Positions 16,541-24,941 are shown, numbered from the stretch's first letter. The stretch: DNA of 35,928 nt from Polyangiaceae bacterium (GCA_026989935.1 JALSIN010000348.1:1-35928), one strand, 5' to 3'. Notes: a model not told the origin generated them from the letters alone. A program made the numbers and translations.

Positions 16541-17443
16541 ATGCCGAGCCCAGCGACCCGCGAGATCGCCGAACTGCGCAGCGCGCTGGCGCACCCGCTG
16601 TTCTCGATCGGCTCGATCGAGGTGTCGGTGATCTTCGTGCTGCAAGTCATCGTCTACATCGTCGCGCTCGGGATCACCGTTCGGATCCTGCGGCAACGGC
16701 TGGGCCGGTTCCTGTGCGACCGTTTCGGCGCCGACCCGGCCACGGCCTTCGCCGTCAGCCGCCTGTCCGGGTACGCCCTGTGGGCCGTGGGTCTGCTCGT
16801 GGGGCTGCCGCTGATGGGGATCAACCTGAGCACGATCGCCCTGGCCTTCGGCGCGGTCGGCGTCGGCATCGGGTTCGGCCTGCAAAACCTGACCGAGAAC
16901 CTGGTGGGCGGCCTCATCCTGCTGGTGGCGCGCCCGATCAAGGTGGGGGACCGCGTCCGGATCGAGGGAGCGGAGGGCACGGTCACCGACATCGGCCCGC
17001 GCGTGACTCAGATCCGGACAAACGACAACATCTTCCTGTTGGTCCCAAACGCCGAGTTCATCTCCCGGCGGGTCATCAACCTCACCTTCCAGGACCGACT
17101 CATCCGGTTCCGCTTCCCCGTGGGCGTGGCTTACGGCTCGGACCCCGAGCGCGTGCGCGAAGTCCTGCTGGCGGTGGCGATCGACCACCCGGACCTGGTG
17201 GAGGACCCGCCGCCCAAGGTGCTCTTCACGGGCTTCGGCGACTCCGCCCTCGAGTTTACCCTGTGGGCCGGAACCCGCACCCGCGTGGACGATCCGGACG
17301 TGCTGCGCTCCGAGGTCAACTTCCGGATCCACGAGGCGCTGGTCGAGGCCGGCATCGCGATCCCATTCCCCCAGCGCGACCTCCACCTGCGCTCGGTCGC
17401 GCCGGAAGCCGCGGCCGCCCTGTCGGGCGGCCCGCCCCGATGA
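16541..17443 (+). CDS. mscS: MscS-family small-conductance mechanosensitive channel
   Basis: 300 aa. The N-terminal part has about three membrane helices: VSVIFVLQVIVYIVALGITVRIL, then YALWAVGLLVGLPLMGI, then the pore-lining, Gly/Ala-rich helix (STIALAFGAVGVGIGFGLQNLTENLVGGLILL). After it comes the conserved MscS beta domain: RPIKVGDRVRIEGAEGTVTDIGPRVTQIRT and VPNAEFISRRVINLTF. The C-terminal alpha/beta cytoplasmic cage follows. It would release solutes during hypo-osmotic shock. It begins 80 nt after tRNA-Val and converges with the histidine kinase gene. The size is close to E. coli MscS, with no extra domains. Confidence 0.93.
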   Translation: MPSPATREIAELRSALAHPLFSIGSIEVSVIFVLQVIVYIVALGITVRILRQRLGRFLCDRFGADPATAFAVSRLSGYALWAVGLLVGLPLMGINLSTIALAFGAVGVGIGFGLQNLTENLVGGLILLVARPIKVGDRVRIEGAEGTVTDIGPRVTQIRTNDNIFLLVPNAEFISRRVINLTFQDRLIRFRFPVGVAYGSDPERVREVLLAVAIDHPDLVEDPPPKVLFTGFGDSALEFTLWAGTRTRVDDPDVLRSEVNFRIHEALVEAGIAIPFPQRDLHLRSVAPEAAAALSGGPPR

Positions 17444-17495
17444 GTGCGGTCGGCTCACGCCGCCACCGCGGTGACGAGGGGCGCCCCCCACCCGG

Positions 17496-18947
17496 CTACG
17501 CGCCCGGCTCGCCACCCCCGCCGCCCTCGGACGCCATCCGACGCCGGGCCTCCTCCCGTAGGGCGCGAAGCTGATCGGGCGGGACCACCGCGTCCCAGCT
17601 CTCCACCTCCGGGCCGCCGCGATCGCCGCGGGGTTCGAAGGGCACGAACACGAAGAACGTGCTGCCGGCCCCCACCTCCGATGCCACGGAGACCTTGCCG
17701 CCGAGCACCGCCACGAGCCGCCGCACCAGGCCGAGCCCGATCCCGAGCCCCCCGAAGGGCCGGGCGTCGGAGCCGTCGCCCTGTTCGAAGCTCTCGAAGA
17801 TCCGGCGCCGATCCTCGGGCACGATCCCCGGCCCCTCGTCGCGCACGGAGAACAGCACACCCTCGGCCGCGATTTCGACCGCCAGCGTGATCACGCCGCC
17901 CTCCGGCGAGACCTTGATCGCGTTCGACAGGAGGTTCAGCAGGACGTGATTGAGCTTCGCCCGGTCGGATCGCAGGACCGGCAGGGGCCCCTCGGGCAGC
18001 ACCACGTCGAGCCGCAGGGGCCGGGTCCCCACCATCCATCGGGCCCCGGCGACCACGTTGGGGATCCACTCGCGCAGTTCGATCGGCTCGGTCCGCAGCG
18101 GCGTGGCGCGCGCCTCCGCCTTGGCGAGCTGGAGCAGGCTGTCCACCAGGTGCAGGAGGTTCTGCGCGCTCGCCCGGATCTGGGCGACGAAGTGACGCTG
18201 CCGGTCCGAAAGCGGACCGCCGATCTTCGCCTCGAGCAGGTCGCACAGGCCCGAGATGCCGAAGATCGGCGTGCGCAGCTCGTGCGTGACGTTCGCCATG
18301 AACTCGCTTCGCTCCCGGGCCGCCTCCACGAGGGACTCGGTCTGCGCCTGAAGCTTCTCCGACTGCCGGGCGAGCCGCCGCAGGTTCTGTAACAGGAACA
18401 ACGTCACCGATCCGAGGACGACGGCGTCGAACGCCAGTTTCACGACCAGGTAGAGCGGGCGGTTCTCGGCGGGCACCTGCACCCCCGGCGGCGGAAACCC
18501 GGGCCACCAGCCCAGCGCGGTTCCGGCCACGGACACCGCATACAGCACCAGGGCCCCGGCCACCACCAGCAAGGTCACCCTCGCGTTCGTGAGCATCGCC
18601 AGCACCGCCGCCTCCACCACGTAGATCGAGAACAAGGGGCTGGCGGCGCCGCCCGTCCAGTGCACCGCGCCGGTCATCGCCACCACGTCCATGGCGACGT
18701 TGAGCGCCGAGAAGAACATCACGGCCCGCTCGGTCCGAAGCGCCCACCAGGCCGCGGTGTTCGTAAGGAGCTTCAGGCCCACCAGGGCGTACAGGGGCCC
18801 CGGTTGCGCCAGCGCCCCCACCGCATCCCCGAGCACCAGCAACACGCCGAAGATCGCGACCACCAGATACCCCGACCGCACGCCCCCCGCCAGCACCTCG
18901 CGCCGGTCGGGACGTGCCAACTCGGCGAGGAAGGCCGGCGCCCCCAT
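17496..18947 (-). CDS. Membrane-bound sensor histidine kinase
   Basis: 483 aa. The N-terminal 190 residues hold about six membrane helices (GYLVVAIFGVLLVLGDAVGAL to VVLGSVTLFLLQNL) with no large periplasmic domain, so the signal is probably sensed in the membrane. HisKA domain: FMANVTHELRTPIFGISGL, phospho-accepting H222. HATPase domain: N box NHVLLNLLSNAIK (around N342), G1 DEGPGI (370-375), F box FESFEQG, G2 GGLGIGLGL (399-407). It follows the response regulator on the same strand with 13 nt between stop and start, so they are co-transcribed. The ATG at 18947 is preceded by a GGGGC-type site. Signal unknown. Confidence 0.92.
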   Translation of the reverse strand: MGAPAFLAELARPDRREVLAGGVRSGYLVVAIFGVLLVLGDAVGALAQPGPLYALVGLKLLTNTAAWWALRTERAVMFFSALNVAMDVVAMTGAVHWTGGAASPLFSIYVVEAAVLAMLTNARVTLLVVAGALVLYAVSVAGTALGWWPGFPPPGVQVPAENRPLYLVVKLAFDAVVLGSVTLFLLQNLRRLARQSEKLQAQTESLVEAARERSEFMANVTHELRTPIFGISGLCDLLEAKIGGPLSDRQRHFVAQIRASAQNLLHLVDSLLQLAKAEARATPLRTEPIELREWIPNVVAGARWMVGTRPLRLDVVLPEGPLPVLRSDRAKLNHVLLNLLSNAIKVSPEGGVITLAVEIAAEGVLFSVRDEGPGIVPEDRRRIFESFEQGDGSDARPFGGLGIGLGLVRRLVAVLGGKVSVASEVGAGSTFFVFVPFEPRGDRGGPEVESWDAVVPPDQLRALREEARRRMASEGGGGGEPGA

Positions 18948-18960
18948 GGCCGCGCCCCGG

Positions 18961-19332
18961 TTACGCCAGGATCTCACGCACGCGCGCGAGCATGGTCTCG
19001 AGTTCGAAGGGCTTGACGAGGAAGTCCTCGGCCGCAAGTCCCTGCCGCGCGTACCGCCGGCCGCGTTCGAGGTCCGTGTAGACGGCGCTCATGAGCACCA
19101 CGGGCAGGTCGCGTCCGCCCGGCATCTTGCGTACCTCGTGGACGACCTCGAAGCCGTTGCGATACGGGAGCTGCACGTCCAGGAGCATGAGGTCCGGCGG
19201 CGCGCGGCGGAAGGCCTGCAACGCCTCCGGCCCGGTCCGCGCGGTCTCGGTCTCGTACCCGTGGGCTTCTAGGTACGTGGCGAGCACCTCCGCGGAGACA
19301 GGGTCGTCCTCCACGATGAGAATGGTGTGCAT
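18961..19332 (-). CDS. Single-domain response regulator (CheY-like receiver)
   Basis: 123 aa, a receiver domain only: acidic pair D9/D10 (IVEDDP), phospho-acceptor D52 (LMLLDVQLP), switch S82 (VVLMSAVY) and conserved K107 (FLVKPFE). There is no DNA-binding or enzymatic output domain, so it must act through protein contacts, perhaps as an intermediate in a phosphorelay. The ATG at 19332 follows GGGGGAG. It is the first gene of a two-gene unit with the histidine kinase, which is the likely phospho-donor. Confidence 0.93.
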   Translation of the reverse strand: MHTILIVEDDPVSAEVLATYLEAHGYETETARTGPEALQAFRRAPPDLMLLDVQLPYRNGFEVVHEVRKMPGGRDLPVVLMSAVYTDLERGRRYARQGLAAEDFLVKPFELETMLARVREILA

Positions 19333-19347
19333 TCGCGCTTCTCCCCC

Positions 19348-19353
19348 AGTATA
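19348..19353 (-). promoter_or_regulatory. Possible -10 element before the response regulator gene
   Basis: TATACT on the minus strand, 15 nt before the ATG, in an otherwise GC-rich 78-nt gap. No good -35 lies at 16-18 nt (a TTGCGG is 24 nt away). If used, the leader would be only about 8 nt. Confidence 0.3.
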
Positions 19354-19410
19354 GCCCCATACGGTGCGCGCGGCCGGCCGCAAGGGGTTTCGTCCAGGGC
19401 TACGGGCGCC

Positions 19411-20343
19411 CTACGGCGCCGAATCGAGGGGGAAGGCGCGGCGAAACTCCGCCATGGTGTCGGGGAGGTCCACCTCGTAGCGAAACCCCGTCGCCGCCCG
19501 GAAGCGCTTGCCGTCGGCGACCACCGGATGCTGCAGGTGCGCCACGGCCCCGCGTGGAAGGCGTGGAAACCCGAACCGGCCGAACAGGCGTGTAAGCAGC
19601 GGTTCGGGCACCGGCACGTTCGGGCGACTGGCCTCCTCCACCAGGACCGAAAGCGGGACGGGCGCGGGGCCGGTCACGTTGAACACGCCCCGCAGCCGGT
19701 GCTCGAGCGCGGTGGCCACGGCGCGCGCGGCGTCCCGCTCGTGCATGACCTGGAACAGCGGATCGTAACCGAGCACGGTGGGCACCCGGCGGGCCGACAG
19801 GTAGTTCGCCAGCGGACCGTGCCCCGACGGGCCGAGCACGTACGCCACCCGCAGGATGCACGTCGCCACCTCCGGAAACCGCCACAGCGCCGCGGCCGCG
19901 TAGAGGTCCGCCGCCACCAGGTCCGCCAGCTCCGGGTAGGTGTGGACGCCCAGCGGCGGATCCTCTTCCCGGTGGTAGAGCGGGGCGTCGGGGGCGGCCC
20001 CATAATAGGTATGCCGGCCGACGAACAACACCTGCCCCACGCCGTACCGGTGCGCGTACTCGACGACGGCCTGTGTCCCGACCAGGTTGATCTTCGACCG
20101 CGCCTCCCGCCGGTGGGTCAGGTACGTGACCGTCCCCATGTGGATCACGGCGTCCGCACCGCGGGTGCGGAAGACGTCCTCGGCCGGCCGCTTGCGGATG
20201 TCCGCGACCACCATCTCGACCCCCGGCGGCGCGTCGAGCCAAGGGCGCACGTCGATCCCCAGGACGCGGTGGCCCGCGCCGGCGAGTTGCCGGGCCACGA
20301 GCCGCCCCATCCCACCGGCGGCGCCCGTGACGATGACCTTCAC
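19411..20343 (-). CDS. NAD(P)-dependent epimerase/dehydratase-like protein (extended SDR)
   Basis: 310 aa. N-terminal VKVIVTGAAGGMGRLVARQLAGAGHRVLGIDVRP is the GxxGxxG Rossmann motif of nucleotide-sugar-epimerase-like SDR proteins. Then come ADAVIHMGTVTYLTHRREARSKINLVGTQAVVEYA (the substrate strand and helix) and FVGRHTYYG, where the usual YxxxK catalytic pattern is not clear. A C-terminal substrate domain follows (FQVMHERDAARAVATALEHRLRGVFNVTGP). The GTG start at 20343 overlaps the acyltransferase stop (GTGA), so translation is coupled. The substrate could be a sugar nucleotide or a lipid; the acyltransferase partner favours a lipid or envelope role. This is inference. Confidence 0.78.
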   Translation of the reverse strand: MKVIVTGAAGGMGRLVARQLAGAGHRVLGIDVRPWLDAPPGVEMVVADIRKRPAEDVFRTRGADAVIHMGTVTYLTHRREARSKINLVGTQAVVEYAHRYGVGQVLFVGRHTYYGAAPDAPLYHREEDPPLGVHTYPELADLVAADLYAAAALWRFPEVATCILRVAYVLGPSGHGPLANYLSARRVPTVLGYDPLFQVMHERDAARAVATALEHRLRGVFNVTGPAPVPLSVLVEEASRPNVPVPEPLLTRLFGRFGFPRLPRGAVAHLQHPVVADGKRFRAATGFRYEVDLPDTMAEFRRAFPLDSAP

Positions 20344-21191
20344 CGCGGCGCCTCCAGGGCCGACACGGAAAGCCGCCCCTTCCGGACGGCCCGCCCCTTG
20401 CGGATGAGATCGGCGATGCGCGTCTTGACCTGCGCCACGAACGCCCGGACCGTCTCGTCCGACTCGCGCCCGGTGCCGTCGAAGGTCATCGGCGGCCCGT
20501 AGACGAGCACCACGTGCACGGGCAACGGGATCGGCAGCAGATACGGTGTGATCGGGACGTAAGGCAGCCCGAAGCGCTTGCCGAGCCGATCGAGGTTCAA
20601 GATCGTCGGGATCGCCTCGCCCCCGCCGACGAACGCGAACGGGACGATGGGGGTCTTCGTCTCGAGCGCGAGCCGCACGAAGCCGGTGCCGAACCGGACC
20701 AGGGTGTCGCGCTCGAAGAAGCGCTTGGCGGTTCCACGGGCCCCCTCGGGGAAGACCATCAGCAGGCGCTCGTCTTCGAGCAGGCGCCGCGCGTTGTCGG
20801 GCAGGCCGGGGAACTGCCCCAGGCGGCTGGTGGCCTGGGCGGTAAAAGGCAGGCGTTCGAGGAACTTCTCGACCATCCCCTGCGCCAGGCGGGGCGGTTC
20901 GAGATCGAAGAACACCGACGCCAGCACCATCAGGGCGTCGAGGGCCCACCCCCCCGAGTGGTTGCCCACGAGCATCGCCCGCCCGCGCGCCGGCACGTGG
21001 CGCAGGCCGGCGGTGGTGACGCGGAAGTAGCGCTCGTAGAAGAACTCCAGCACCGAGAAGAAGTGCGCCAACTCCTCGCGGTCCACCCCGTAGGGATCGA
21101 GGCCGTAGCGATTCCAGGGGATCTCGAGCCGCTCGATCCGCGCCCGAACGCGCGCGGACACCGGGAACGGTCGCAGGAGGGAGAAGGCCAC
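20340..21191 (-). CDS. Lysophospholipid acyltransferase family protein (PlsC/LPLAT-like)
   Basis: 283 aa. The acyltransferase catalytic block starts at N77-H78 (LVGNHSGGWALDALM). The histidine is followed by the aspartate at D85, spacing H-x6-D rather than the H-x4-D of typical PlsC, as in some MGAT-like LPLAT proteins. The second block is LLMVFPEGARGTAKRF, which binds the glycerol phosphate or acceptor in known members. IVPFAFVGGGEAIP is a third conserved block. It has no clear transmembrane helix. The GTG start at 21191 has no strong Shine-Dalgarno. It leads a two-gene unit with the epimerase and is divergent from the alpha/beta hydrolase. It probably acylates a lipid or lipid-like acceptor; the exact acceptor is unknown. 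Confidence 0.82.
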   Translation of the reverse strand: MAFSLLRPFPVSARVRARIERLEIPWNRYGLDPYGVDREELAHFFSVLEFFYERYFRVTTAGLRHVPARGRAMLVGNHSGGWALDALMVLASVFFDLEPPRLAQGMVEKFLERLPFTAQATSRLGQFPGLPDNARRLLEDERLLMVFPEGARGTAKRFFERDTLVRFGTGFVRLALETKTPIVPFAFVGGGEAIPTILNLDRLGKRFGLPYVPITPYLLPIPLPVHVVLVYGPPMTFDGTGRESDETVRAFVAQVKTRIADLIRKGRAVRKGRLSVSALEAPR

Positions 21192-21247
21192 CGCCCGCGA
21201 AGCCTACCAGCCGCACGCCGGCACGGGCCCCCCGGGCCGGTGGTACG

Positions 21248-21958
21248 GTGCCCGCCGTGCCCCGCCTCCGGCGACGCCGCACCCGGCTTTGCGTCCCCCT
21301 CGGCGAGGGCGCCGTGGAGGTCACCACCGAAGCCCGCACGCCGCCCGGCGCGACCGCTCGCCTCGTGCTCGCCCACGGGGCCGGCGCGGGGATCGACCAC
21401 CCCTTCATGCAGGGCCTTTGCGACGCGCTCGCGCGCCACGGCGTCGCCACGACCGCGTTTGCGTTTCCGTACATGGAGGCCGGCCGGCGGCGCATCGACG
21501 CCCGCCCCGTCCTCTACGCCGCCTGGGCGGCGGCGATCGCCCGCGCGCGCCGAGGACGGCTGCCCTGGTTCGCGGGCGGCAAGTCCATGGGGGGGCGCGT
21601 GCTCGCCGAGGCACTCGCCGACGGCCACTGCCCCGCGCACCCGCGCGGCGTGCTGTTCTTCGGCTACCCCCTGCACCCGGCCGGCCGGCCGGACACCGCA
21701 CGGGCCCGCCCGCTCGCCCGGGTCCCGGTCCCCATGTGGTTCGGCCAGGGCACGCGGGACCGGCTCGCGGACCTCGACCTCGTGCGCGGGGTGGTCGCCG
21801 GCCTTCGCCCGCGGGCCACCCTGTACGTGGTGGAGGGGGCGGACCACGGCTTTCGGGTCCGCAAGCGCGACGGACGCACCTTCGAGGCCGTGCTCGACGC
21901 CATGGCCGGCGCGGCCGCCGCATGGATCCGTTCGCACCTTCGGGGCGACGAACCGTAG
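21248..21958 (+). CDS. Alpha/beta hydrolase (KANL3/TEX30-like, dienelactone hydrolase superfamily)
   Basis: 236 aa. LVLAHGAGAGIDHPFMQGLCDALARHGVATTAFAFPYME is the typical first strand and oxyanion region of this group. FAGGKSMGGRVLAEAL carries the nucleophile serine in GxSxG form (GKSMGG). VVEGADHGF near the C-terminus supplies the catalytic histidine, and the GQGTRDRLADL loop probably supplies the acid. This matches the small TEX30/KANL3-like subgroup found in many bacteria, with no known substrate. The GTG at 21248 is tentative; another GTG at 21257 is in frame. It is divergent from the acyltransferase gene (56 nt between) and 68 nt before the inositol phosphate synthase gene, possibly co-transcribed with it. 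Confidence 0.8.
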   Translation: MPAVPRLRRRRTRLCVPLGEGAVEVTTEARTPPGATARLVLAHGAGAGIDHPFMQGLCDALARHGVATTAFAFPYMEAGRRRIDARPVLYAAWAAAIARARRGRLPWFAGGKSMGGRVLAEALADGHCPAHPRGVLFFGYPLHPAGRPDTARARPLARVPVPMWFGQGTRDRLADLDLVRGVVAGLRPRATLYVVEGADHGFRVRKRDGRTFEAVLDAMAGAAAAWIRSHLRGDEP

Positions 21959-22026
21959 CGGGCGCCGGCCCCGGCGCGTCCTTGCGCCGCCTGCGCTCCG
22001 TGTGCTACCGACCCGCGAATCCCGCC

Positions 22027-23358
22027 ATGGACCACCCGACCCAAGATCTACGCCCCCACCGCGGCAAGCTCCTCGTCCTCACGCCGGGGATGGGCGCCGT
22101 CGCCACCACCTTCATCGCCGGCGTCGAGGCGGTCCGCCGCGATCTGGCCCGGCCGTTCGGCTCGCTGACGCAGATGCAGACGATCCGCCTGGGCCGGCGG
22201 TCGGAGGGGCGAAGCCCGCTCATCCGCGACTTCGTGGACCTGGCGCCCCTTTCCGACCTGGTCTTCGCCGGCTGGGATCCGATCCCGGACGACGCCCACG
22301 CCGCCGCCCGCCGGGCCCAGGTCCTCCGGCCCGAGCATCTCGCCCCGCTCGAGGCACCCCTTTCGCAGATCCGCCCCATGCCGGCCGCCTTCGACCGCAG
22401 CTACGTCAAGCGCCTCGACGGCCCGAACGTCAAGCAGGCGGCCAACAAGTTCGAACTGGCCGAAGCCCTGCGCGAGGACATCCGCGCGGCGAAGGCCGAG
22501 CACGGGGCCGACCGGGCCGTGATGGTCTGGTGCGGCTCGACGGAGATCCACCTGCGGCCGGCGGCGTGCCACGCGGATCCGGACGCCTTCGTCGCCGGCA
22601 TGAAGAACGACGACCCGGCCATCTCGCCGTCGCAGCTGTACGCCTACGCGGCGATCATGGAGGGCGTCCCCTACGCCAACGGCGCGCCGAACCTGTCGGC
22701 CGACACCCCCGCCCTCGAAACGCTCGCCGTCGAGCGCGGCGTTCCCATCGCGGGCAAGGACTTCAAGACCGGCCAGACCCTCATGAAGACGATCCTGGCC
22801 CCCGGCTTCAAGGCCCGGATGCTCGGGATCGCCGGGTGGTTCTCCACGAACATCCTCGGCAACCGCGACGGGGAGGTGCTCGACGACCCGGACAGCTTCC
22901 GCGCCAAGGAGGTCACGAAGTCCGGCGTCCTGGACACGATCCTCCAGCCGGAGACCTACCCAGACCTCTACGGCGAGCTGTATCACAAGGTCCGGATCAA
23001 CTATTACCCGCCCCGCGGCGACGAGAAGGAGGGGTGGGACAACATCGACATCTTCGGCTGGCTCGGTTACCCGATGCAGATCAAGGTGGACTTTCTGTGC
23101 CGGGACTCGATCCTGGCGGCGCCCATCGTCCTCGACCTGGCGCTGCTGCTCGACCTGGCCGGGCGCGCGGGCATGCGCGGGATCCAGGAGTGGCTGTCCT
23201 TCTACTTCAAGAGCCCACACGTGGCCGAGGGGCACGTCGCCGAGCACGACCTGTTCCTGCAGCACCTTCGCCTGAAGAACACCCTGCGGCTGCTCGGCGG
23301 TGAGGCGCCGCTGACCCACCTGGACGAGGCCCTCGAGACCGCGGGGGCCGCCCCGTGA
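22027..23358 (+). CDS. ino1: Myo-inositol-1-phosphate synthase (inositol-3-phosphate synthase)
   Basis: Converts D-glucose 6-phosphate to myo-inositol phosphate with bound NAD. 443 aa. The N-terminal Rossmann start is KLLVLTPGMGAVATTFIAGVEAV. The MIPS core segments are present: VMVWCGSTE, GVPYANGAPNLSADTPALETLA, AGKDFKTGQTLMKTILAPGFKAR (the loop with catalytic lysines, with the SGQTK-like form of eukaryotic INO1), FSTNILGNRDGEVL, SFRAKEVTKSGVLDTIL and DSILAAPIVLDLALLLDLA. It is the second gene in a plus-strand run and is followed by a nucleotidyltransferase with a 4-nt overlap, which points to activation of the inositol phosphate. The ATG at 22027 has a weak ribosome site. Confidence 0.93.
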   Translation: MDHPTQDLRPHRGKLLVLTPGMGAVATTFIAGVEAVRRDLARPFGSLTQMQTIRLGRRSEGRSPLIRDFVDLAPLSDLVFAGWDPIPDDAHAAARRAQVLRPEHLAPLEAPLSQIRPMPAAFDRSYVKRLDGPNVKQAANKFELAEALREDIRAAKAEHGADRAVMVWCGSTEIHLRPAACHADPDAFVAGMKNDDPAISPSQLYAYAAIMEGVPYANGAPNLSADTPALETLAVERGVPIAGKDFKTGQTLMKTILAPGFKARMLGIAGWFSTNILGNRDGEVLDDPDSFRAKEVTKSGVLDTILQPETYPDLYGELYHKVRINYYPPRGDEKEGWDNIDIFGWLGYPMQIKVDFLCRDSILAAPIVLDLALLLDLAGRAGMRGIQEWLSFYFKSPHVAEGHVAEHDLFLQHLRLKNTLRLLGGEAPLTHLDEALETAGAAP

Positions 23359-24092
23359 CCGGCGGGCGCACCGGCGTCGTCCTCGCCGCCGGCTTCGGCT
23401 CGCGGCTGCGCGAGGAGGATCCGGGGCGCCTCAAGCCCCTTACCGAGGTGGCCGGCCGCCCGCTGATGCTGCGGACCCTCGACACCCTGGCGGCCGCCGG
23501 TTGCGACCGCGCGGTGATCGTCGTCGGCTTCCAGGGCGCGCGCGTCGAGGCAGCGATCGCCTCCGCCTACGACGGGCCGCTAGCGCTGTCGTTCGTGGAG
23601 AACCCGCACTACGATCTGGCCAACGGCGTGTCCGTCCTGGCCGCGCGGCCGGCCGTGGGCGACGACCCCTTCGTGCTCACGATGGCCGACCACGTGTTCT
23701 CGGAGGCGTTTGCCCGCATCGCCGCCGCCACGACCCCGCCGGACAGTGGCGCCGCCCTGCTCGTGGATCGGAACATCGATGCGGTGTTCGACCTGGACGA
23801 CGCCACGAAGGTGCGCACCGACGGCGACCGCATCGTCGCCATCGGCAAGGCCCTCGACGCCTACGATGCCATCGACACGGGGATGTTCGTCGCCACGGCG
23901 GGCCTGTTCGACGCCCTCGAAGCGGTCCGGCGCGCCACCGGCGACGCCTCCCTGTCCGACGGCGTCGCGCGCCTTTGCGCCGAGGACCGGATGCGCGCCG
24001 TGGACGTGCACGGCGCCTTCTGGCAGGACGTGGACACCCCGCAGATGTTGGCCCACGCCGAGGCCCGGCTCGCGGCGGGGGCGGGCGGCTGA
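23355..24092 (+). CDS. Nucleotidyltransferase, probably CTP:inositol-1-phosphate cytidylyltransferase
   Basis: 245 aa GT-A-like nucleotidyltransferase. The N-terminal signature is GVVLAAGFGSRLREEDPGRLKPLTEVAGRPLMLRTLDTL, the GxGxR...K-P nucleotide-binding motif. LTMADHVFSEAF is a metal-binding D-x-H form in place of the common D-x-D. WQDVDTPQMLAHAEARL is typical of the C-terminus. The GTG start overlaps the inositol phosphate synthase stop (GTGA). That coupling, and the similarity to the IPCT part of bifunctional IPCT-DIPP synthases, suggest the product is CDP-inositol for an inositol-containing lipid or di-inositol phosphate. A MobA-like or sugar-1-phosphate nucleotidyltransferase is the alternative. 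No CDP-alcohol phosphatidyltransferase follows. Confidence 0.72.
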   Translation: MTGGRTGVVLAAGFGSRLREEDPGRLKPLTEVAGRPLMLRTLDTLAAAGCDRAVIVVGFQGARVEAAIASAYDGPLALSFVENPHYDLANGVSVLAARPAVGDDPFVLTMADHVFSEAFARIAAATTPPDSGAALLVDRNIDAVFDLDDATKVRTDGDRIVAIGKALDAYDAIDTGMFVATAGLFDALEAVRRATGDASLSDGVARLCAEDRMRAVDVHGAFWQDVDTPQMLAHAEARLAAGAGG

Positions 24093-24122
24093 CCGCCCGG
24101 CACCGACCCCCGCGCAGGTCCG

Positions 24123-24941
24123 TCACGCGGGCCGGTACCGCCCCGGTGCCACCTCGACGACCAGGCCGAGGGCCTCGGCCTCGGCCAGCGCACACACGGC
24201 CGCCGGCTCGCCCGCGAGGTCCTCGACCGCGAGCCCCCGGGGCGGTCCTTCGCGCAGCGCCCCTTCGAGGGCCGCAAGGTGCGCCGGCCACGGCGCCGCA
24301 CGGGGCGTCTTGCCGCGCAGGAAGTCCTCGAGGTCGCGCGCCGCACGATCCAGGTCGATCCGCCGGGCGCCGGCCGCCACGAGTTCTGCGCATCCGGCCG
24401 TACCGGCCATCGCAGCCGTCGGCACCTTCGCCTTCAACGAGATTCGGCCCGTCCGAACCGAACCGGAACGCCGGTCGGCCTGGACCACCAGCACCGCGTC
24501 GCACAGTGCCACGATCCAGCGGTTGCGCTCCACGAACATCCAGCGCGCCGGCGCGGTCCCCGGCGGCCGCGCGAACAACACCCCGCTGTCGCGGGCCTGC
24601 GCGATGCGCTCGAACAGGGGGCGAAGGTCCGCCGGGTAGGGGCGGTCCGGCCCGAGCGGGAGCACGGCGAGCTGCGGGACCTGGCAGGCGAGCGCCGCCT
24701 CGTGGGCGCGCTGGTCGATCCCGCGGGCCCCGCCGGACACCACGCTCCAGCCAAGGCGCCGGCACACGGCCACGAGCCCCGGAACGCGCGCGGCGCACGA
24801 CCGCAGGGCCGCACGGCTACCCACGACGGCGAGCCGCGGCCGCGGCGGCACGCACCCCGCAAGGTGCACCCGGTCGGCCGGCACCCCGAGGGGGCGTCCC
24901 TGTACGATGCGGATCTGCACGCCGTCGAAAGGGTCGTCCAC
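24123..24941 (-). CDS. dprA: DprA/Smf-like DNA-processing protein, short and divergent
   Basis: About 272 aa from a GTG at 24941; no good Shine-Dalgarno, start uncertain. Rossmann core typical of DprA: RLAVVGSRAAL, RRLGWSVVSGGARGIDQRAHEAAL (the conserved SG-x-ARGID motif), VLPLGPDRPYPADLRPLFERIA, PGTAPARWMFVERNRWIVALCDAVLVVQA (RNR motif) and SGSVRTG in place of the usual SGSL.TA. A winged-helix end (LAALEGALREGPPRGLAVEDLAG...GLVVEVAPGRY) matches the DprA C-terminal domain. It lacks an N-terminal SAM-like domain. DprA loads RecA on incoming single-stranded DNA during transformation. It is 46 nt downstream of the LysM gene, and no other competence gene is in the window. Confidence 0.83.
   Translation of the reverse strand: MDDPFDGVQIRIVQGRPLGVPADRVHLAGCVPPRPRLAVVGSRAALRSCAARVPGLVAVCRRLGWSVVSGGARGIDQRAHEAALACQVPQLAVLPLGPDRPYPADLRPLFERIAQARDSGVLFARPPGTAPARWMFVERNRWIVALCDAVLVVQADRRSGSVRTGRISLKAKVPTAAMAGTAGCAELVAAGARRIDLDRAARDLEDFLRGKTPRAAPWPAHLAALEGALREGPPRGLAVEDLAGEPAAVCALAEAEALGLVVEVAPGRYRPA

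Noticed and set aside
17464-17473. CACCGCGGTG as a terminator between mscS and the kinase gene
   Set aside because: It is a 10-nt palindrome with no room for a loop and no T tract.
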